Part shown: positions 42,883-51,674 of the stretch, in pieces | Numbering within the stretch: position 1 is the stretch's first letter | How the letters are laid out: every line of letters starts with the position of its first letter | Origin: Bacillota bacterium | Lineage (GTDB): Bacteria; Bacillota; Clostridia; Oscillospirales; Ruminococcaceae | DNA: 64,000 bases | Direction: 5' to 3' | Assembly (NCBI GenBank): GCA_023421245.1 | Contig: JAEZTV010000027.1 | Span: 92,058 to 156,057 of the forward strand | Translations under genes and position numbers: made by a program | The notes under the pieces: model-generated | Seen by the model: the letters and a program-made list of their open reading frames with translations, nothing else | What the model was told of the DNA's origin: nothing | Database searches by the model: none

Positions 42883-43719
42883 ATGAAAAAGACTGTTCGT
42901 AATACTATAATCTTCTGTACCGTTACATTAGCAAGCGGATGGATTGGGGTACTTGTCGATAAGGTGCTCACACAGCAGCCGGAAGGGGAGACGCTTGGCA
43001 TGGGGCTGTGGCTGGTGTTGCCGTTATTGACAGCGCTCTTACTAAGGGCTTTCAGCCGCGACTGGAAGGATGCGGGGCTAAGATTAAATATCAAAAGGAA
43101 CAAAAAATGGTATCTTGCTGCCGTGCTTATTTACCCGGCGGTGATGGTCATTACATTAGGGCTTGCAGCGCTTTTTGGAACTGTTGACTTTTCGCAGTTT
43201 AACATTCAGGCATTTGTGCCATTGGCAACCGTTTCCATGCTCGGCAATCTTATTAGGAATGTATTTGAAGAGTTTGCGTGGCGGGGATATTTAACGCCGA
43301 AGCTTATTTCGATGAAACTGAATGACTGGATGATCTACCTGATTGTTGGCATCATCTGGGCTCTGTGGCACGCAGCATACTATATGGTGTTTTTGCCCGA
43401 TGCGTATTTCACTTCAATCTCAAGGCTTGGCATGGTTGTAACCGGATGCATCGTTATGCTTGCATGGACTGTGATGTTTGTGGAGATATTCCGGCTTACA
43501 AAATCCATATGGCCCTGTGTATTGATGCATGCAATCGAGGATGCATTCCCCACAGTACTGCTTATGACAGGTGGATTTGTTACCATAAGCAGCAAGGCGG
43601 ATTTTTGGCTTAATCCCATTACGGGGGTAGTGGCAGTCGTTTTATTTCTTGCAATTGGGCTGGCTTTGCGCGCGATAAGAAGATTGAAGGAGAAGGAGCT
43701 GTTGCCTTGCGGCAGCTGA
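42883..43719 (+). CDS. CPBP-family intramembrane metalloprotease
   Basis: Membrane protein of about 278 aa with eight or so hydrophobic segments. The catalytic motifs of the CPBP/Abi family are EEFAWRGYLTPKLI (EExxxR), ALWHAAYYM (first His) and LMHAIEDAFPTVLL (second His). The family includes CAAX-type proteases and bacteriocin-immunity proteins. The ATG at 42883 has GGAAGGGA upstream, while the frame opens at 42862, inside the TetR gene. Coupling with TetR suggests a stress- or peptide-responsive role. Confidence 0.88.
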   Translation: MKKTVRNTIIFCTVTLASGWIGVLVDKVLTQQPEGETLGMGLWLVLPLLTALLLRAFSRDWKDAGLRLNIKRNKKWYLAAVLIYPAVMVITLGLAALFGTVDFSQFNIQAFVPLATVSMLGNLIRNVFEEFAWRGYLTPKLISMKLNDWMIYLIVGIIWALWHAAYYMVFLPDAYFTSISRLGMVVTGCIVMLAWTVMFVEIFRLTKSIWPCVLMHAIEDAFPTVLLMTGGFVTISSKADFWLNPITGVVAVVLFLAIGLALRAIRRLKEKELLPCGS

Positions 43720-43770
43720 GCCGGAGCTTTGCGTCGTTATCTTATACTAACCGATAACGCAGCAATTAAA

Positions 43771-43810
43771 AAATGTCCGCCATACAAGATTTGCTGCATG
43801 GCGGGCATTT
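43771..43810 (+). terminator. terminator after the CPBP gene
   Basis: 13-bp arms AAATGTCCGCCAT (43771-43783) and ATGGCGGGCATTT (43798-43810), with one G-U pair. Confidence 0.8.
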
Positions 43811-43923
43811 GGTTGCCAGAATAACGGTAAGCACGGCATTACTGCAACCTTGTGCCTTTGTCGGAACACTGCCCGTGCAGATCTCAGGCGCGTGGCGAAA
43901 ACCGGCGCTTTACCAGGCATGTA

Positions 43924-43952
43924 TTGTAATTTAAGTAAAAACCATGTATACT
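43924..43952 (+). promoter_or_regulatory. promoter of the first ROK gene
   Basis: TTGTAA (43924-43929) and TATACT (43947-43952) with 17-bp spacing, 33 bp before the ATG. The sequence after it, CTAAGTTAAG, resembles a half-site of the operator in front of the second ROK gene. Confidence 0.65.
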
Positions 43953-43984
43953 AAGTTAAGTGAAATAAGTAAAGGCGTGGGCAG

Positions 43985-45187
43985 ATGAGCCAATATAAAA
44001 AGGTGGATAAGACCATTTTAGCAAAGCAGAATAAAAGAAACGTTCTAAGCTGTATCGCGCGCAAAGGGCCGATAAACCGTGCTGCGATTGCAAAGCAGAC
44101 AAACTTAAGCATCCCCGCAGTGATGGCGATTACCGAGGAACTGATAGCGCTAGGGCTGGTTCGTTCGCAGGGCAAAGGGGAAAGCACGGGAGGGAAACGT
44201 CCGGAGTTGCTGAGCATTGCGCCCGATTATAGCTTCAGCATCGGTGTTGACGTAGGCCGCAGCACGCTTCGCGTTATTGTGGCCAATTTCGGCGGTGAAA
44301 TGATTTACAGTGTACAGGAGCCAACCGGCGAGGTGCTTCCGGAAAGCAGGTTGATTCACCAGATTGTTCTGCTGGTAAAACAGGCGATAATCGGGGCGGG
44401 CATTCACCCTTCAAAGGTATCGGGAGTAGGAGTTGCCATGCCGGGCCTGATTGAACAGCAGACCGGACGGGTATTGCTTAGTCCTGATTTTGGCTGGGAC
44501 AATGTACCGCTGCACCGCCAGTTGTGTGACGCGCTGCCCTATGAAATTGTGGTGGAAAATGCCAATCGGGTACGCGCAATTGCCGAAAACATGACGAAGT
44601 GGGAGGAGGGGCATACCAAACACTTTTGCATCAACCTTGGCCATGGTATTGGCGGGGCATTGGTATACGATGGCAAGCCCTTTTACGGCAGCAGCGGTAC
44701 CAGCGGCGAAATCGGTCATATTACAGTGGATAAAGACGGACCGCTATGCGCATGCGGTAACAGCGGGTGTCTTGAGAGCATGGCCTCGGGCGATGCGATT
44801 GCACGGCAGGCAAGAAACGCTCTGCTCGGCGGTGTATCAAGCATACTGTCTGAAGAATACCGGGATAATCTGTCCGCACTGGATGCAAAAGCGGTGTTCG
44901 AAGCAGCAAAGGCGGGGGATGGGATGGCGGCCAATATTGTAGGCCGTGCAACCGAGTTTATTGCAATCGGCATTGCGGCGGTGGTGAATCTGCTCGACCC
45001 CGATGTTGTTACGCTATTTGGCGGACTAACGCAAAACGGGCCGTACTTTACCGTCCCGCTGCTTGAAGCGGTTAAACGGCGGCAGATGAAGCAGGCCGGA
45101 CGCCATGTGGTGTTTGAGGTCAGTGATTTTGGAGAGTTGGGAACCGCTGTCGGCGCCGCTTGGATGATTTCTGTTGCGGGTGGCTGA
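43985..45187 (+). CDS. ROK-family regulator/kinase-like protein (first)
   Basis: NagC/XylR-type protein of 400 aa. The N-terminal winged helix (residues about 14-75: NVLSCIARKGPINRAAIAKQTNLSIPAVMAITEELIALGLV) is followed by an ROK domain. This has the sugar and phosphate loops VGVDVGRSTLRVI and NLGHGIGGALVYDGKPFYGSSGTSGEIGH and the zinc site CACGNSGCLESMASG. It probably senses a sugar and represses genes nearby. It stands alone with its own promoter and terminator; a second ROK gene follows. Confidence 0.9.
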   Translation: MSQYKKVDKTILAKQNKRNVLSCIARKGPINRAAIAKQTNLSIPAVMAITEELIALGLVRSQGKGESTGGKRPELLSIAPDYSFSIGVDVGRSTLRVIVANFGGEMIYSVQEPTGEVLPESRLIHQIVLLVKQAIIGAGIHPSKVSGVGVAMPGLIEQQTGRVLLSPDFGWDNVPLHRQLCDALPYEIVVENANRVRAIAENMTKWEEGHTKHFCINLGHGIGGALVYDGKPFYGSSGTSGEIGHITVDKDGPLCACGNSGCLESMASGDAIARQARNALLGGVSSILSEEYRDNLSALDAKAVFEAAKAGDGMAANIVGRATEFIAIGIAAVVNLLDPDVVTLFGGLTQNGPYFTVPLLEAVKRRQMKQAGRHVVFEVSDFGELGTAVGAAWMISVAGG

Positions 45188-45221
45188 CCACAGGTCCTTT
45201 TGAACTATTTTACCACACCAA

Positions 45222-45253
45222 TTTAGGCACTCTGCACAAGCAGGGTGCCTAAA
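45222..45253 (+). terminator. terminator after the first ROK gene
   Basis: 13-bp arms 45222-45234 and 45241-45253 (one T-G pair) followed by a T-rich run. Confidence 0.85.
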
Positions 45254-45287
45254 CTACGTTTGTTTTAACAATTTGATGTATTGCAGG

Positions 45288-45316
45288 TTGACAAATGGCT
45301 TGAGAAACAATATACT
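45288..45316 (+). promoter_or_regulatory. promoter of the ROK-ABC operon
   Basis: TTGACA (45288-45293) and TATACT (45311-45316), 17-bp spacing, about 100 bp upstream of the ROK start codon. Confidence 0.85.
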
Positions 45317-45330
45317 AAACACACAACTTA

Positions 45331-45349
45331 CTTAGTTAACTTAACTAAG
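45331..45349 (+). promoter_or_regulatory. palindromic operator, likely ROK site
   Basis: CTTAGTTAA-C-TTAACTAAG, a perfect 9-bp-arm palindrome, sits 15 bp after the -10 box. It is nested in a wider imperfect inverted repeat with outer arms CACACAA (45320-45326) and TTGTGTG (45353-45359). The position suits repression by the ROK protein encoded downstream. Related to XylR/NagC-type sites by symmetry only. Confidence 0.75.
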
Positions 45350-45415
45350 CACTTGTGTGTTTACATGATATTTGTAGTGTACTCTATTTAATTCGTCGAG
45401 AAAGGGCGTGAAACG

Positions 45416-46645
45416 GTGCGGGTTGATAAATTCACCTTAGCAAGTGTGAATAAACGTCTGGTCCTTGAAACAGTTCGGGATTTGGGCCCTATCAACAAAG
45501 CAGAGGTTGCACGCATTACGGCGCTTAGCATTCCTACCGTCGTTAAGATAATGACGGAAATGGAGGGTAATAAAATTATTCGCCCCTGTGGGTGGCAGGG
45601 CAGCAACGGCGGTAAACGTGCGCAGCTTTACGAATTTGCGGGAGATGCCTTTTTTAGTATTGGTGTCGATATTGGCCGCACAAACGTAAAGGCGGTAGCC
45701 ATGAATTTGTCGGGCAGGATTCTCAATACGGTTTCGATTCCAACCGCCGACACTTTACCCGAACAGCAGATGATCACGCGTGTGTCCACGCTCATTATGC
45801 AATGTGCTTCCGATAAGGGGTTATCCGCCAAAACACTGCTCGGCATCGGCATCGGTATGCCGGGTATTCTGGATACGCAAAAAGGGATGGTATTGTTCAG
45901 CCCCAACTTTCAGTGGGAGAATATTGACCTGATAACCCCGCTTAGAAAGCAGCTGAAGATACAGGATTTATACATCCAGCTTGAAAACTCAAACCGGGCG
46001 CTTGCACTGGGGGAATACTATTTTGGGGCCGGTAAGGATAGCGGCTACATGGTTTGTATTAACCTCGGCTACGGTATTGGTTCCGCAATTATTAGCGGCG
46101 GCGATTTTTATACCGGCAGCAGCGGTACCAGCGGAGAATTTGGGCATATTACAGTTGAAAAGGATGGCCCTCTTTGTACCTGCGGCAACAATGGCTGCCT
46201 CGAGGCAGTTGCTTCCGGCAGGGCGATTGCGCAGCAGGCGCACAACCTTATCGACAGCGGTGTTGTCACAAACGTTATACAATTTACAGACGGCGGCAGC
46301 GGTATTGTTGAGGCAAAAACAGTGTTTGCCGCAGCGGAAAACGGTGATGAGGCATCCAGAGATCTGGTTCGCAAGGCAGGCGAATATATCGGCATTGGTC
46401 TAGCAAGCTATATTAACATACTTGACCCCGAGCGAATTGTATTGGCAGGCGGGATGGCAAACGCGGATGTATTAAAGCAGCAGATCAGACAAACGGTAAA
46501 GGTGCGCCAGATGCGCTTTGCAGGGCGGCGCGTAACAATAAAGACCACTTTGCTCGGTGCCGATGCAACAGCAGTCGGGGCGGCGGCATTGATCCTGAAA
46601 CGGTTGATTGAGGCGGGCGGAGATACCAATCTTAAGAATGAATAA
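45416..46645 (+). CDS. ROK-family regulator (second, local)
   Basis: A 409-aa NagC/XylR-type repressor. The winged helix spans about residues 11-65 (RLVLETVRDLGPINKAEVARITALSIPTVVKIMTEMEGN). The ROK domain includes VGVDIGRTNVKAVAM-like spans, LGYGIGSAIISGGDFYTGSSGTSGEFGH and the zinc motif CTCGNNGCLEAVASG. The GTG start at 45416 has GAAAGGGCG upstream. It heads the ABC transporter operon, 27 bp before the ATPase gene, so it likely controls it. Confidence 0.92.
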   Translation: MRVDKFTLASVNKRLVLETVRDLGPINKAEVARITALSIPTVVKIMTEMEGNKIIRPCGWQGSNGGKRAQLYEFAGDAFFSIGVDIGRTNVKAVAMNLSGRILNTVSIPTADTLPEQQMITRVSTLIMQCASDKGLSAKTLLGIGIGMPGILDTQKGMVLFSPNFQWENIDLITPLRKQLKIQDLYIQLENSNRALALGEYYFGAGKDSGYMVCINLGYGIGSAIISGGDFYTGSSGTSGEFGHITVEKDGPLCTCGNNGCLEAVASGRAIAQQAHNLIDSGVVTNVIQFTDGGSGIVEAKTVFAAAENGDEASRDLVRKAGEYIGIGLASYINILDPERIVLAGGMANADVLKQQIRQTVKVRQMRFAGRRVTIKTTLLGADATAVGAAALILKRLIEAGGDTNLKNE

Positions 46646-46672
46646 ACTACCAACCCAAGAGGAGGTTAGAAC

Positions 46673-48175
46673 GTGAGCGGCGAATACTTATTACAGGTAC
46701 AGGAAGTCACCAAGATATTTCCCGGCACACGCGCGCTGGACAAGGTACAGCTTCAGGTAAAAAGGGGTGAAGTACATGCGCTTTGCGGCGAAAACGGCGC
46801 GGGAAAATCCACCCTTATGAATATCATCGGGGGGATATTTCCTCCTACTGAAGGCAAAATTATGTTTGAAGGCAAAGAGATTCTGCCCCGAAACCCGCGA
46901 GAAGCACAGGAGATTGGAATCGGATTTGTTCACCAGGAACTCAGCCTATGCCCGCATCTGACAGCAGCCGAGAATATCTTCATCGGCAGGCTGCCGCACA
47001 ACGCGTTTGGCAAGGTGGATTTTAAACGCCTGTACGCCGATGCCGATGAGGTTTTGGCACAGTTCGGCGCCAACTTCAGTTCCAAAACACCGGTTAACAA
47101 ACTTACGGTTTCTTCACAGCAGCTTGTTGAGATTGCAAAATCGGTATCGCTTAACTGCAAGTTGCTGATTCTGGATGAACCGACCTCCTCGCTAACCGAC
47201 AAGGAGACAACTAAGCTGTTTGAGGTTGTCCGCGGTCTGCGCGATAAGGGAATCTCAGTACTATACATCTCACACCGCATGGCGGAGATATTTCAGATAT
47301 GCGACCGTGTTACGGTGTTTAAGGATGGAATGTACGTCAGCACCATGGACACAAAGGGTATCAACGCCGACGATATCATAAGGGCAATGGTGGGGCGTGA
47401 GCTGACTAACCTTTACCCGCCAAAAAGCAGCGGTATAGACGGGTCCACTGAGATTTTGAAGGTGGAATATCTGAGCGGCTATGGGTTTGAAGACGTTAGC
47501 TTTACACTGCGCAAGGGCGAGATTCTGGGCTTTGCAGGTCTTGTGGGTGCGGGGCGAAGCGAGATTATGCGCGCGCTTTGCGCAATCGATCCGAAAACCT
47601 CGGGAACGATTACGCTCGGCAAAGAGGCAAAGCTGTTTAAGGAGTATCGTGATGCGGTGGATGCGGGTATCTGCTACCTGACCGAAGATCGGAAGAATTC
47701 CGGACTATTCCTTGGCATGAGTATCAAAAACAATATGTCAAGCGCCAATATAAGCGCCATCAGCAACGGGCTGTGGCTTAACGAGAAAAAAGAGGTTGAG
47801 CTCGCAGAGACCTATGTAGAACAGCTTGCCATTAAAATCCCCGGCATCAATTATCCTATCAGCAGCCTGTCGGGAGGCAACCAGCAAAAATGCCTGCTCG
47901 GCAAATGGCTGTCCATCAATCCCAGAGTTATTATTATGGATGAGCCGACACGAGGCATTGATGTTGGTGCAAAAAGTGAGATTCATAATCTTCTGCGGTC
48001 GCTCGCGGAAGAGGGCGTAGGCGTGATTATCGTCTCCAGCGAACTGCCCGAGGTAATCGGCATTTCGGATCGAATTGCAGTCGTGCATGAAGGCCACCTG
48101 ACAGGCTTTCTGGAAGGGGAGCTTGCTACGGAAGAAAACATAATGAAACTGGCTTCCGGTCAAAAGCTGGCATAA
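46673..48175 (+). CDS. ribose-type sugar ABC transporter ATPase
   Basis: Double-ATPase subunit of the RbsA/MglA family, 500 aa. The N-terminal domain has Walker A GENGAGKST and Walker B LLILDEPTSSLTD. The C-terminal domain has degenerate P-loop GLVGAGRSE, signature SLSGGNQQKCLLGKWL and Walker B IIMDEPTRGIDVG. GTG 46673 follows GAGGAGG. It works with the permease and lipoprotein downstream to import a pentose or related sugar. Confidence 0.95.
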   Translation: MSGEYLLQVQEVTKIFPGTRALDKVQLQVKRGEVHALCGENGAGKSTLMNIIGGIFPPTEGKIMFEGKEILPRNPREAQEIGIGFVHQELSLCPHLTAAENIFIGRLPHNAFGKVDFKRLYADADEVLAQFGANFSSKTPVNKLTVSSQQLVEIAKSVSLNCKLLILDEPTSSLTDKETTKLFEVVRGLRDKGISVLYISHRMAEIFQICDRVTVFKDGMYVSTMDTKGINADDIIRAMVGRELTNLYPPKSSGIDGSTEILKVEYLSGYGFEDVSFTLRKGEILGFAGLVGAGRSEIMRALCAIDPKTSGTITLGKEAKLFKEYRDAVDAGICYLTEDRKNSGLFLGMSIKNNMSSANISAISNGLWLNEKKEVELAETYVEQLAIKIPGINYPISSLSGGNQQKCLLGKWLSINPRVIIMDEPTRGIDVGAKSEIHNLLRSLAEEGVGVIIVSSELPEVIGISDRIAVVHEGHLTGFLEGELATEENIMKLASGQKLA

Positions 48176-48197
48176 TGTCAAAAGGAGAGAAAAAGCT

Positions 48198-49262
48198 ATG
48201 AAAAAACAATCAGATGCACAGACAAAGCCAAGCGTCCTCAAACGACTTTTCGCACAGCGCGAGGCAACTGTTTTTCTAATTATTATCTTGGCGGTTGCGA
48301 TTGTTACCATACTCCAGCCTAAATTTCTGAATACGGCAAACCTTCGCAGTATAGCGATTGCGGTATCAACCGACGGCTTGCTTGCCATCGGCCTGTGTAT
48401 CGTTCTTATACTCGGCGGTATTGAGCTTTCGGTTGGCGGCGTTGCGGCAATGAGCTGTGTTATTGCAGGTTATCTGACACTTGCGGGTATAAACGTGTGG
48501 ATTGCATGCCTTGCAAGCATTGCTTCGGGCGTTGTTGTCGGCCTGTTCAACGGCTTTATGGTTAGCAAGGTTGGGCTGCCTCCGTTTATTGTAACGCTCT
48601 CTATGATGAACCTTTCGCGCGGTGTGGCCTACATATTAACGGAGGGTTCGCCGTTGTCCTTATCCGGTAATCTGCCCGATGGATTCCGTTTTATGGCAAC
48701 GGGCGATCTGTTCGGTGTTCCCATGCTGTTTATTATCTTTTGTATTGTGGCGATTATCGCACAGATTTTCACCAAGAAATCAAGTGTCTGTCGCAACATA
48801 TTTTTCGTGGGCAGTAACGAGAACGCAGCGCGGCTGTCGGGCATTAATGTTGCCAAGGTTAAGATTTGGACCTATGTTGTCGTAGCGCTTCTTTCGACAC
48901 TGGCAGGAATATTAAGCCTTGCGCGGTTTAATGTTGCAACGCCGGAGCTGAGCAAGGGGGCGGAAACTACCGCAATCTCCGCAGCCGTTATCGGCGGAAC
49001 CTCCATGGCAGGCGGTGTGGGCTCCATACTCGGAACATTTATGGGTATTATTCTTCTCAAGGTTGTAAACTCCGCGTTGGTTATGCTGGATGTATCGGTA
49101 TACTGGCAAAACTTTGTGCAGGGCGCGATTCTAGTAATTGCCGTTACCATGGACTATATTTCTCAACGAAAAAAGGGCACGGTCAGCCCGATTATGAAGT
49201 TCTTTGGCCTTGATAAGCTTGCGAAAATGAAGCAGGCCAAGGCAAACGACCGTGCTGGATGA
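48198..49262 (+). CDS. ribose-type sugar ABC permease
   Basis: RbsC-like permease, 354 aa, with about eight to ten membrane segments. Family motifs include LGGIELSVGGVAAMSCVIAGYLTLAG, GLPPFIVTLSMMNLSRGVAYILTEG and the conserved VGSNENAARLSGINVAKVKIWTYV. The tail EAMKFFGLDKLAKMKQAK-like is charged and cytoplasmic. It follows the ATPase by 22 bp. Transport direction is import by family. Confidence 0.93.
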   Translation: MKKQSDAQTKPSVLKRLFAQREATVFLIIILAVAIVTILQPKFLNTANLRSIAIAVSTDGLLAIGLCIVLILGGIELSVGGVAAMSCVIAGYLTLAGINVWIACLASIASGVVVGLFNGFMVSKVGLPPFIVTLSMMNLSRGVAYILTEGSPLSLSGNLPDGFRFMATGDLFGVPMLFIIFCIVAIIAQIFTKKSSVCRNIFFVGSNENAARLSGINVAKVKIWTYVVVALLSTLAGILSLARFNVATPELSKGAETTAISAAVIGGTSMAGGVGSILGTFMGIILLKVVNSALVMLDVSVYWQNFVQGAILVIAVTMDYISQRKKGTVSPIMKFFGLDKLAKMKQAKANDRAG

Positions 49263-49302
49263 TACTATATCTTACTGTAAAGTGAATTCCATGACTGGTA
49301 AA

Positions 49303-49338
49303 CCTTGTGCGGAAGGCGGGTTTTAGCCTTCTGCAAGG
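49303..49338 (+). promoter_or_regulatory. intraoperonic hairpin before the binding-protein gene
   Basis: Stem with inner arms GAAGGC (49312-49317) and GCCTTC (49326-49331) and outer CCTTG/CAAGG pairs, in the 160-bp gap between permease and binding-protein genes. Such hairpins often stabilise the downstream transcript and raise output of the lipoprotein. Confidence 0.55.
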
Positions 49339-49422
49339 GGGGAAGACCGGCAAAGACTAAACTTTTTCATGGTTCTGGGTGCAGCAATGCACTAAGGATA
49401 TAAAATTCAGGAGGAAAATAAG

Positions 49423-50412
49423 ATGAAAAAACTATTCGCTCTTATCCTTGCGATGGCAATGGTCCTAACCCTTGCTGCCTGCGGCAACAACGCTCAAACA
49501 CCGAATAATCCTGCCCCTTCTGGTGATGGCGCAGCCGCTTCGCCCTATGCAGGGGATGCTTCCGAAGAGTATTACATGGTAAGCTTCCTCTCCGGCATTG
49601 ACTACTGGAAAACATGCTTCAAGGGCATGGAAGACGCCGCGAAGAATTTAGGCGTTACCGCTGTTTACACCGGCCAGACCGATGCTGATGTTGCGGGCCA
49701 GGTAGCTGTTCTTGAGCAGGTGATTGCGAAAAATCCCAAGGGCATTGCGATTACCTGTGTAAACTCCACCGCGCTTGCCGATACCATCGACTCCGCAATC
49801 GCTCAGGGTATTGAGGTTGTTACCTTTGACTCCGATTCCCCTACATCTCAGCGTGCATCCTACCTGTCTACCGGTAACGAAGCTGCTGGTGAGCAGGCGG
49901 CTGCTTATCTTGCACCGCTTGTTGGCAACAAGGGTAAGATTGCTGTTCTGTACACCGTAGGCGCCGAAAACTCCGAATCGCGTGTAACCGGATTTAAAAA
50001 ATGGTGTGCGGAAAATGCTCCCGAGGTTACCTTTGTCGATGTTAACGACGCAGGAGATACCACCACCGCTACCGATAACATGGCTGCGGCGCTGCAGGCA
50101 AACGACGATATTGTTGCAGTGTTCTGCGTAGACGGCGTTGCCGGTACCGCAGGTCCTACCGCTGTGAATGAAAGCGGCAGGGACGACATTAAGGTTTTGG
50201 CGTTTGACGTTGACAGGACCGTTCTGGATATGATTAAGAGCGGCGATATTGAAGCTACGGTTGCGCAGGGTCAGTACAACATGGGTTACTGGAGCATGAA
50301 TTTTCTGTATACCCTTGCACACGACCTTTCCGGTGATGCCCTGCCCGGCTTTGTTGATACCGGCGTTACCATCGTAACCAAGGACGCGGTTGATAATTAC
50401 TACGTAGACTAA
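49423..50412 (+). CDS. ribose-type sugar-binding lipoprotein
   Basis: Periplasmic-binding-type lipoprotein of the Peripla_BP_4/RbsB family, 329 aa. The signal MKKLFALILAMAMVLTLAACG has a lipobox (LAAC), followed by a low-complexity linker (NNAQTPNNPAPSGDGAAASP). Family spans are YMVSFLSGIDYWKTCFKGMEDAAKNLGV, CVNSTALADTIDSAIAQGIEVVTFDSDSP and DIKVLAFDVDRTVLDMIKSGDIEATVAQGQYNMGYW. It receives the sugar for the ABC permease. The exact sugar is not shown. Confidence 0.93.
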   Translation: MKKLFALILAMAMVLTLAACGNNAQTPNNPAPSGDGAAASPYAGDASEEYYMVSFLSGIDYWKTCFKGMEDAAKNLGVTAVYTGQTDADVAGQVAVLEQVIAKNPKGIAITCVNSTALADTIDSAIAQGIEVVTFDSDSPTSQRASYLSTGNEAAGEQAAAYLAPLVGNKGKIAVLYTVGAENSESRVTGFKKWCAENAPEVTFVDVNDAGDTTTATDNMAAALQANDDIVAVFCVDGVAGTAGPTAVNESGRDDIKVLAFDVDRTVLDMIKSGDIEATVAQGQYNMGYWSMNFLYTLAHDLSGDALPGFVDTGVTIVTKDAVDNYYVD

Positions 50413-50438
50413 TTATTCTCAAAAGTATATTCCACCTG

Positions 50439-50472
50439 CGGAGGGAGGCAAACGCCCTCCCTCCGTATTATT
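50439..50472 (+). terminator. attenuating hairpin after the binding-protein gene
   Basis: 10-bp arms CGGAGGGAGG (50439-50448) and CCTCCCTCCG (50456-50465), with TATTATT after. It likely lowers expression of the two downstream enzyme genes relative to the binding protein. Confidence 0.7.
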
Positions 50473-50498
50473 AAAGATAAACCGAGGAGTCTTATTGT

Positions 50499-51662
50499 AT
50501 GAAAAGCTTTAACTACCTTGCGCCGACCGAGATTGTATTTGGCTGTGGTCGCGTTGATGAACTCGGCACCCTCGCTGCCCGCTATGGCAAAAAGGCTCTG
50601 CTGGTTACCGTTCCCGAATTTCCCGCCATTGTACCGCTGTATGCGCGGGTTAAGAAGAATTTAGCGGATGCGGGCATTGAATTTGCACATTTTGACGGGG
50701 TAATTCCTAATCCCACAACCGCAGAGGTAACTGCGGGGGCAAAGCTTGCAAAAGAGTTCGGTGCAGATGTAATTATCGGACTCGGCGGCGGTTCCTCCAT
50801 GGATACCGCAAAGGCAATCGCGGTAGAGGCGACCCATCCGGGTACTGCATGGGACTATCTGCACTATACCGATGGACCCACCGAAAAAACACTGCCGATT
50901 ATCGCGGTAGGCACTACAGCGGGCACCGGCAGCCAGACTACCCCCTGCGCGGTTGTTACGAAAACCGAAAACAAAGACAAATCTGCTATTTGGCATAAAA
51001 ATATTTTCCCCCGCGTTGCCATTGTTGACCCTGAGGTAACCGCCACAATGCCGAAAAGTGTTACCGCACAGACCGGTTTTGATGCGTTTTGCCATAACTT
51101 TGAGGCATATCTTTCGGTCAACACCAATCCGCTTGTAGAGGCGATGGCAGTTGACGCTATCCGAATCATCGCACAATATCTGCCGCGCGCAGTAAAGGAC
51201 GGCAGTGATATTGAGGCGCGCAGCCAGATGGCTTGGGCAGATACGCTGGGCGGTTTGACCAATGCATCTGCAGGCGTTACGCTTCCTCATGGTTTGGGGA
51301 TGCAGGTGGGTGGACATTGCCCGCATGTTACCCATGGTCAGGCGCTTGCAGTGTTCTACCCCGCATTTACCCGCTATACCTATCCTGCCGCCATCGATAA
51401 ATTTGCCAAGATTGGCAGATTGTTTGACCCTTCGCTTGCTGATGTGAGTGATGAAATAGCGGCAGAGAAGAGCTGCGAAGCAATTGATGCGTTTCTTAAG
51501 GAGATTGGATTGTGGATTAGCTTTAAGGAACTTGGCGTTACCAAAGAGGATATCCGCGCAATTGCTGATTGCGGTCAGGTACTGGGTGACTACAAAAACA
51601 ATCCCCGCGTTGCAACCATCGATGAGATGTATGAGCTTTTGATGAGCTGCTATGAGAGATAA
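50499..51662 (+). CDS. iron-containing alcohol dehydrogenase
   Basis: Group III alcohol dehydrogenase, 387 aa. The NAD(P) site is IIGLGGGSSMDTAKAIAVEATHPG. Metal-binding His residues occur in FDAFCHNFEAYLS and GVTLPHGLGMQVGGHCPHVTHGQALA. It follows the ABC importer and precedes RbsD, so it probably reduces a short aldehyde from sugar breakdown (for example a lactaldehyde-like product) or oxidises a sugar alcohol. The substrate is inference. No aldolase is nearby. Confidence 0.9.
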   Translation: MKSFNYLAPTEIVFGCGRVDELGTLAARYGKKALLVTVPEFPAIVPLYARVKKNLADAGIEFAHFDGVIPNPTTAEVTAGAKLAKEFGADVIIGLGGGSSMDTAKAIAVEATHPGTAWDYLHYTDGPTEKTLPIIAVGTTAGTGSQTTPCAVVTKTENKDKSAIWHKNIFPRVAIVDPEVTATMPKSVTAQTGFDAFCHNFEAYLSVNTNPLVEAMAVDAIRIIAQYLPRAVKDGSDIEARSQMAWADTLGGLTNASAGVTLPHGLGMQVGGHCPHVTHGQALAVFYPAFTRYTYPAAIDKFAKIGRLFDPSLADVSDEIAAEKSCEAIDAFLKEIGLWISFKELGVTKEDIRAIADCGQVLGDYKNNPRVATIDEMYELLMSCYER

Positions 51663-51674
51663 GGAGAACGCAAC

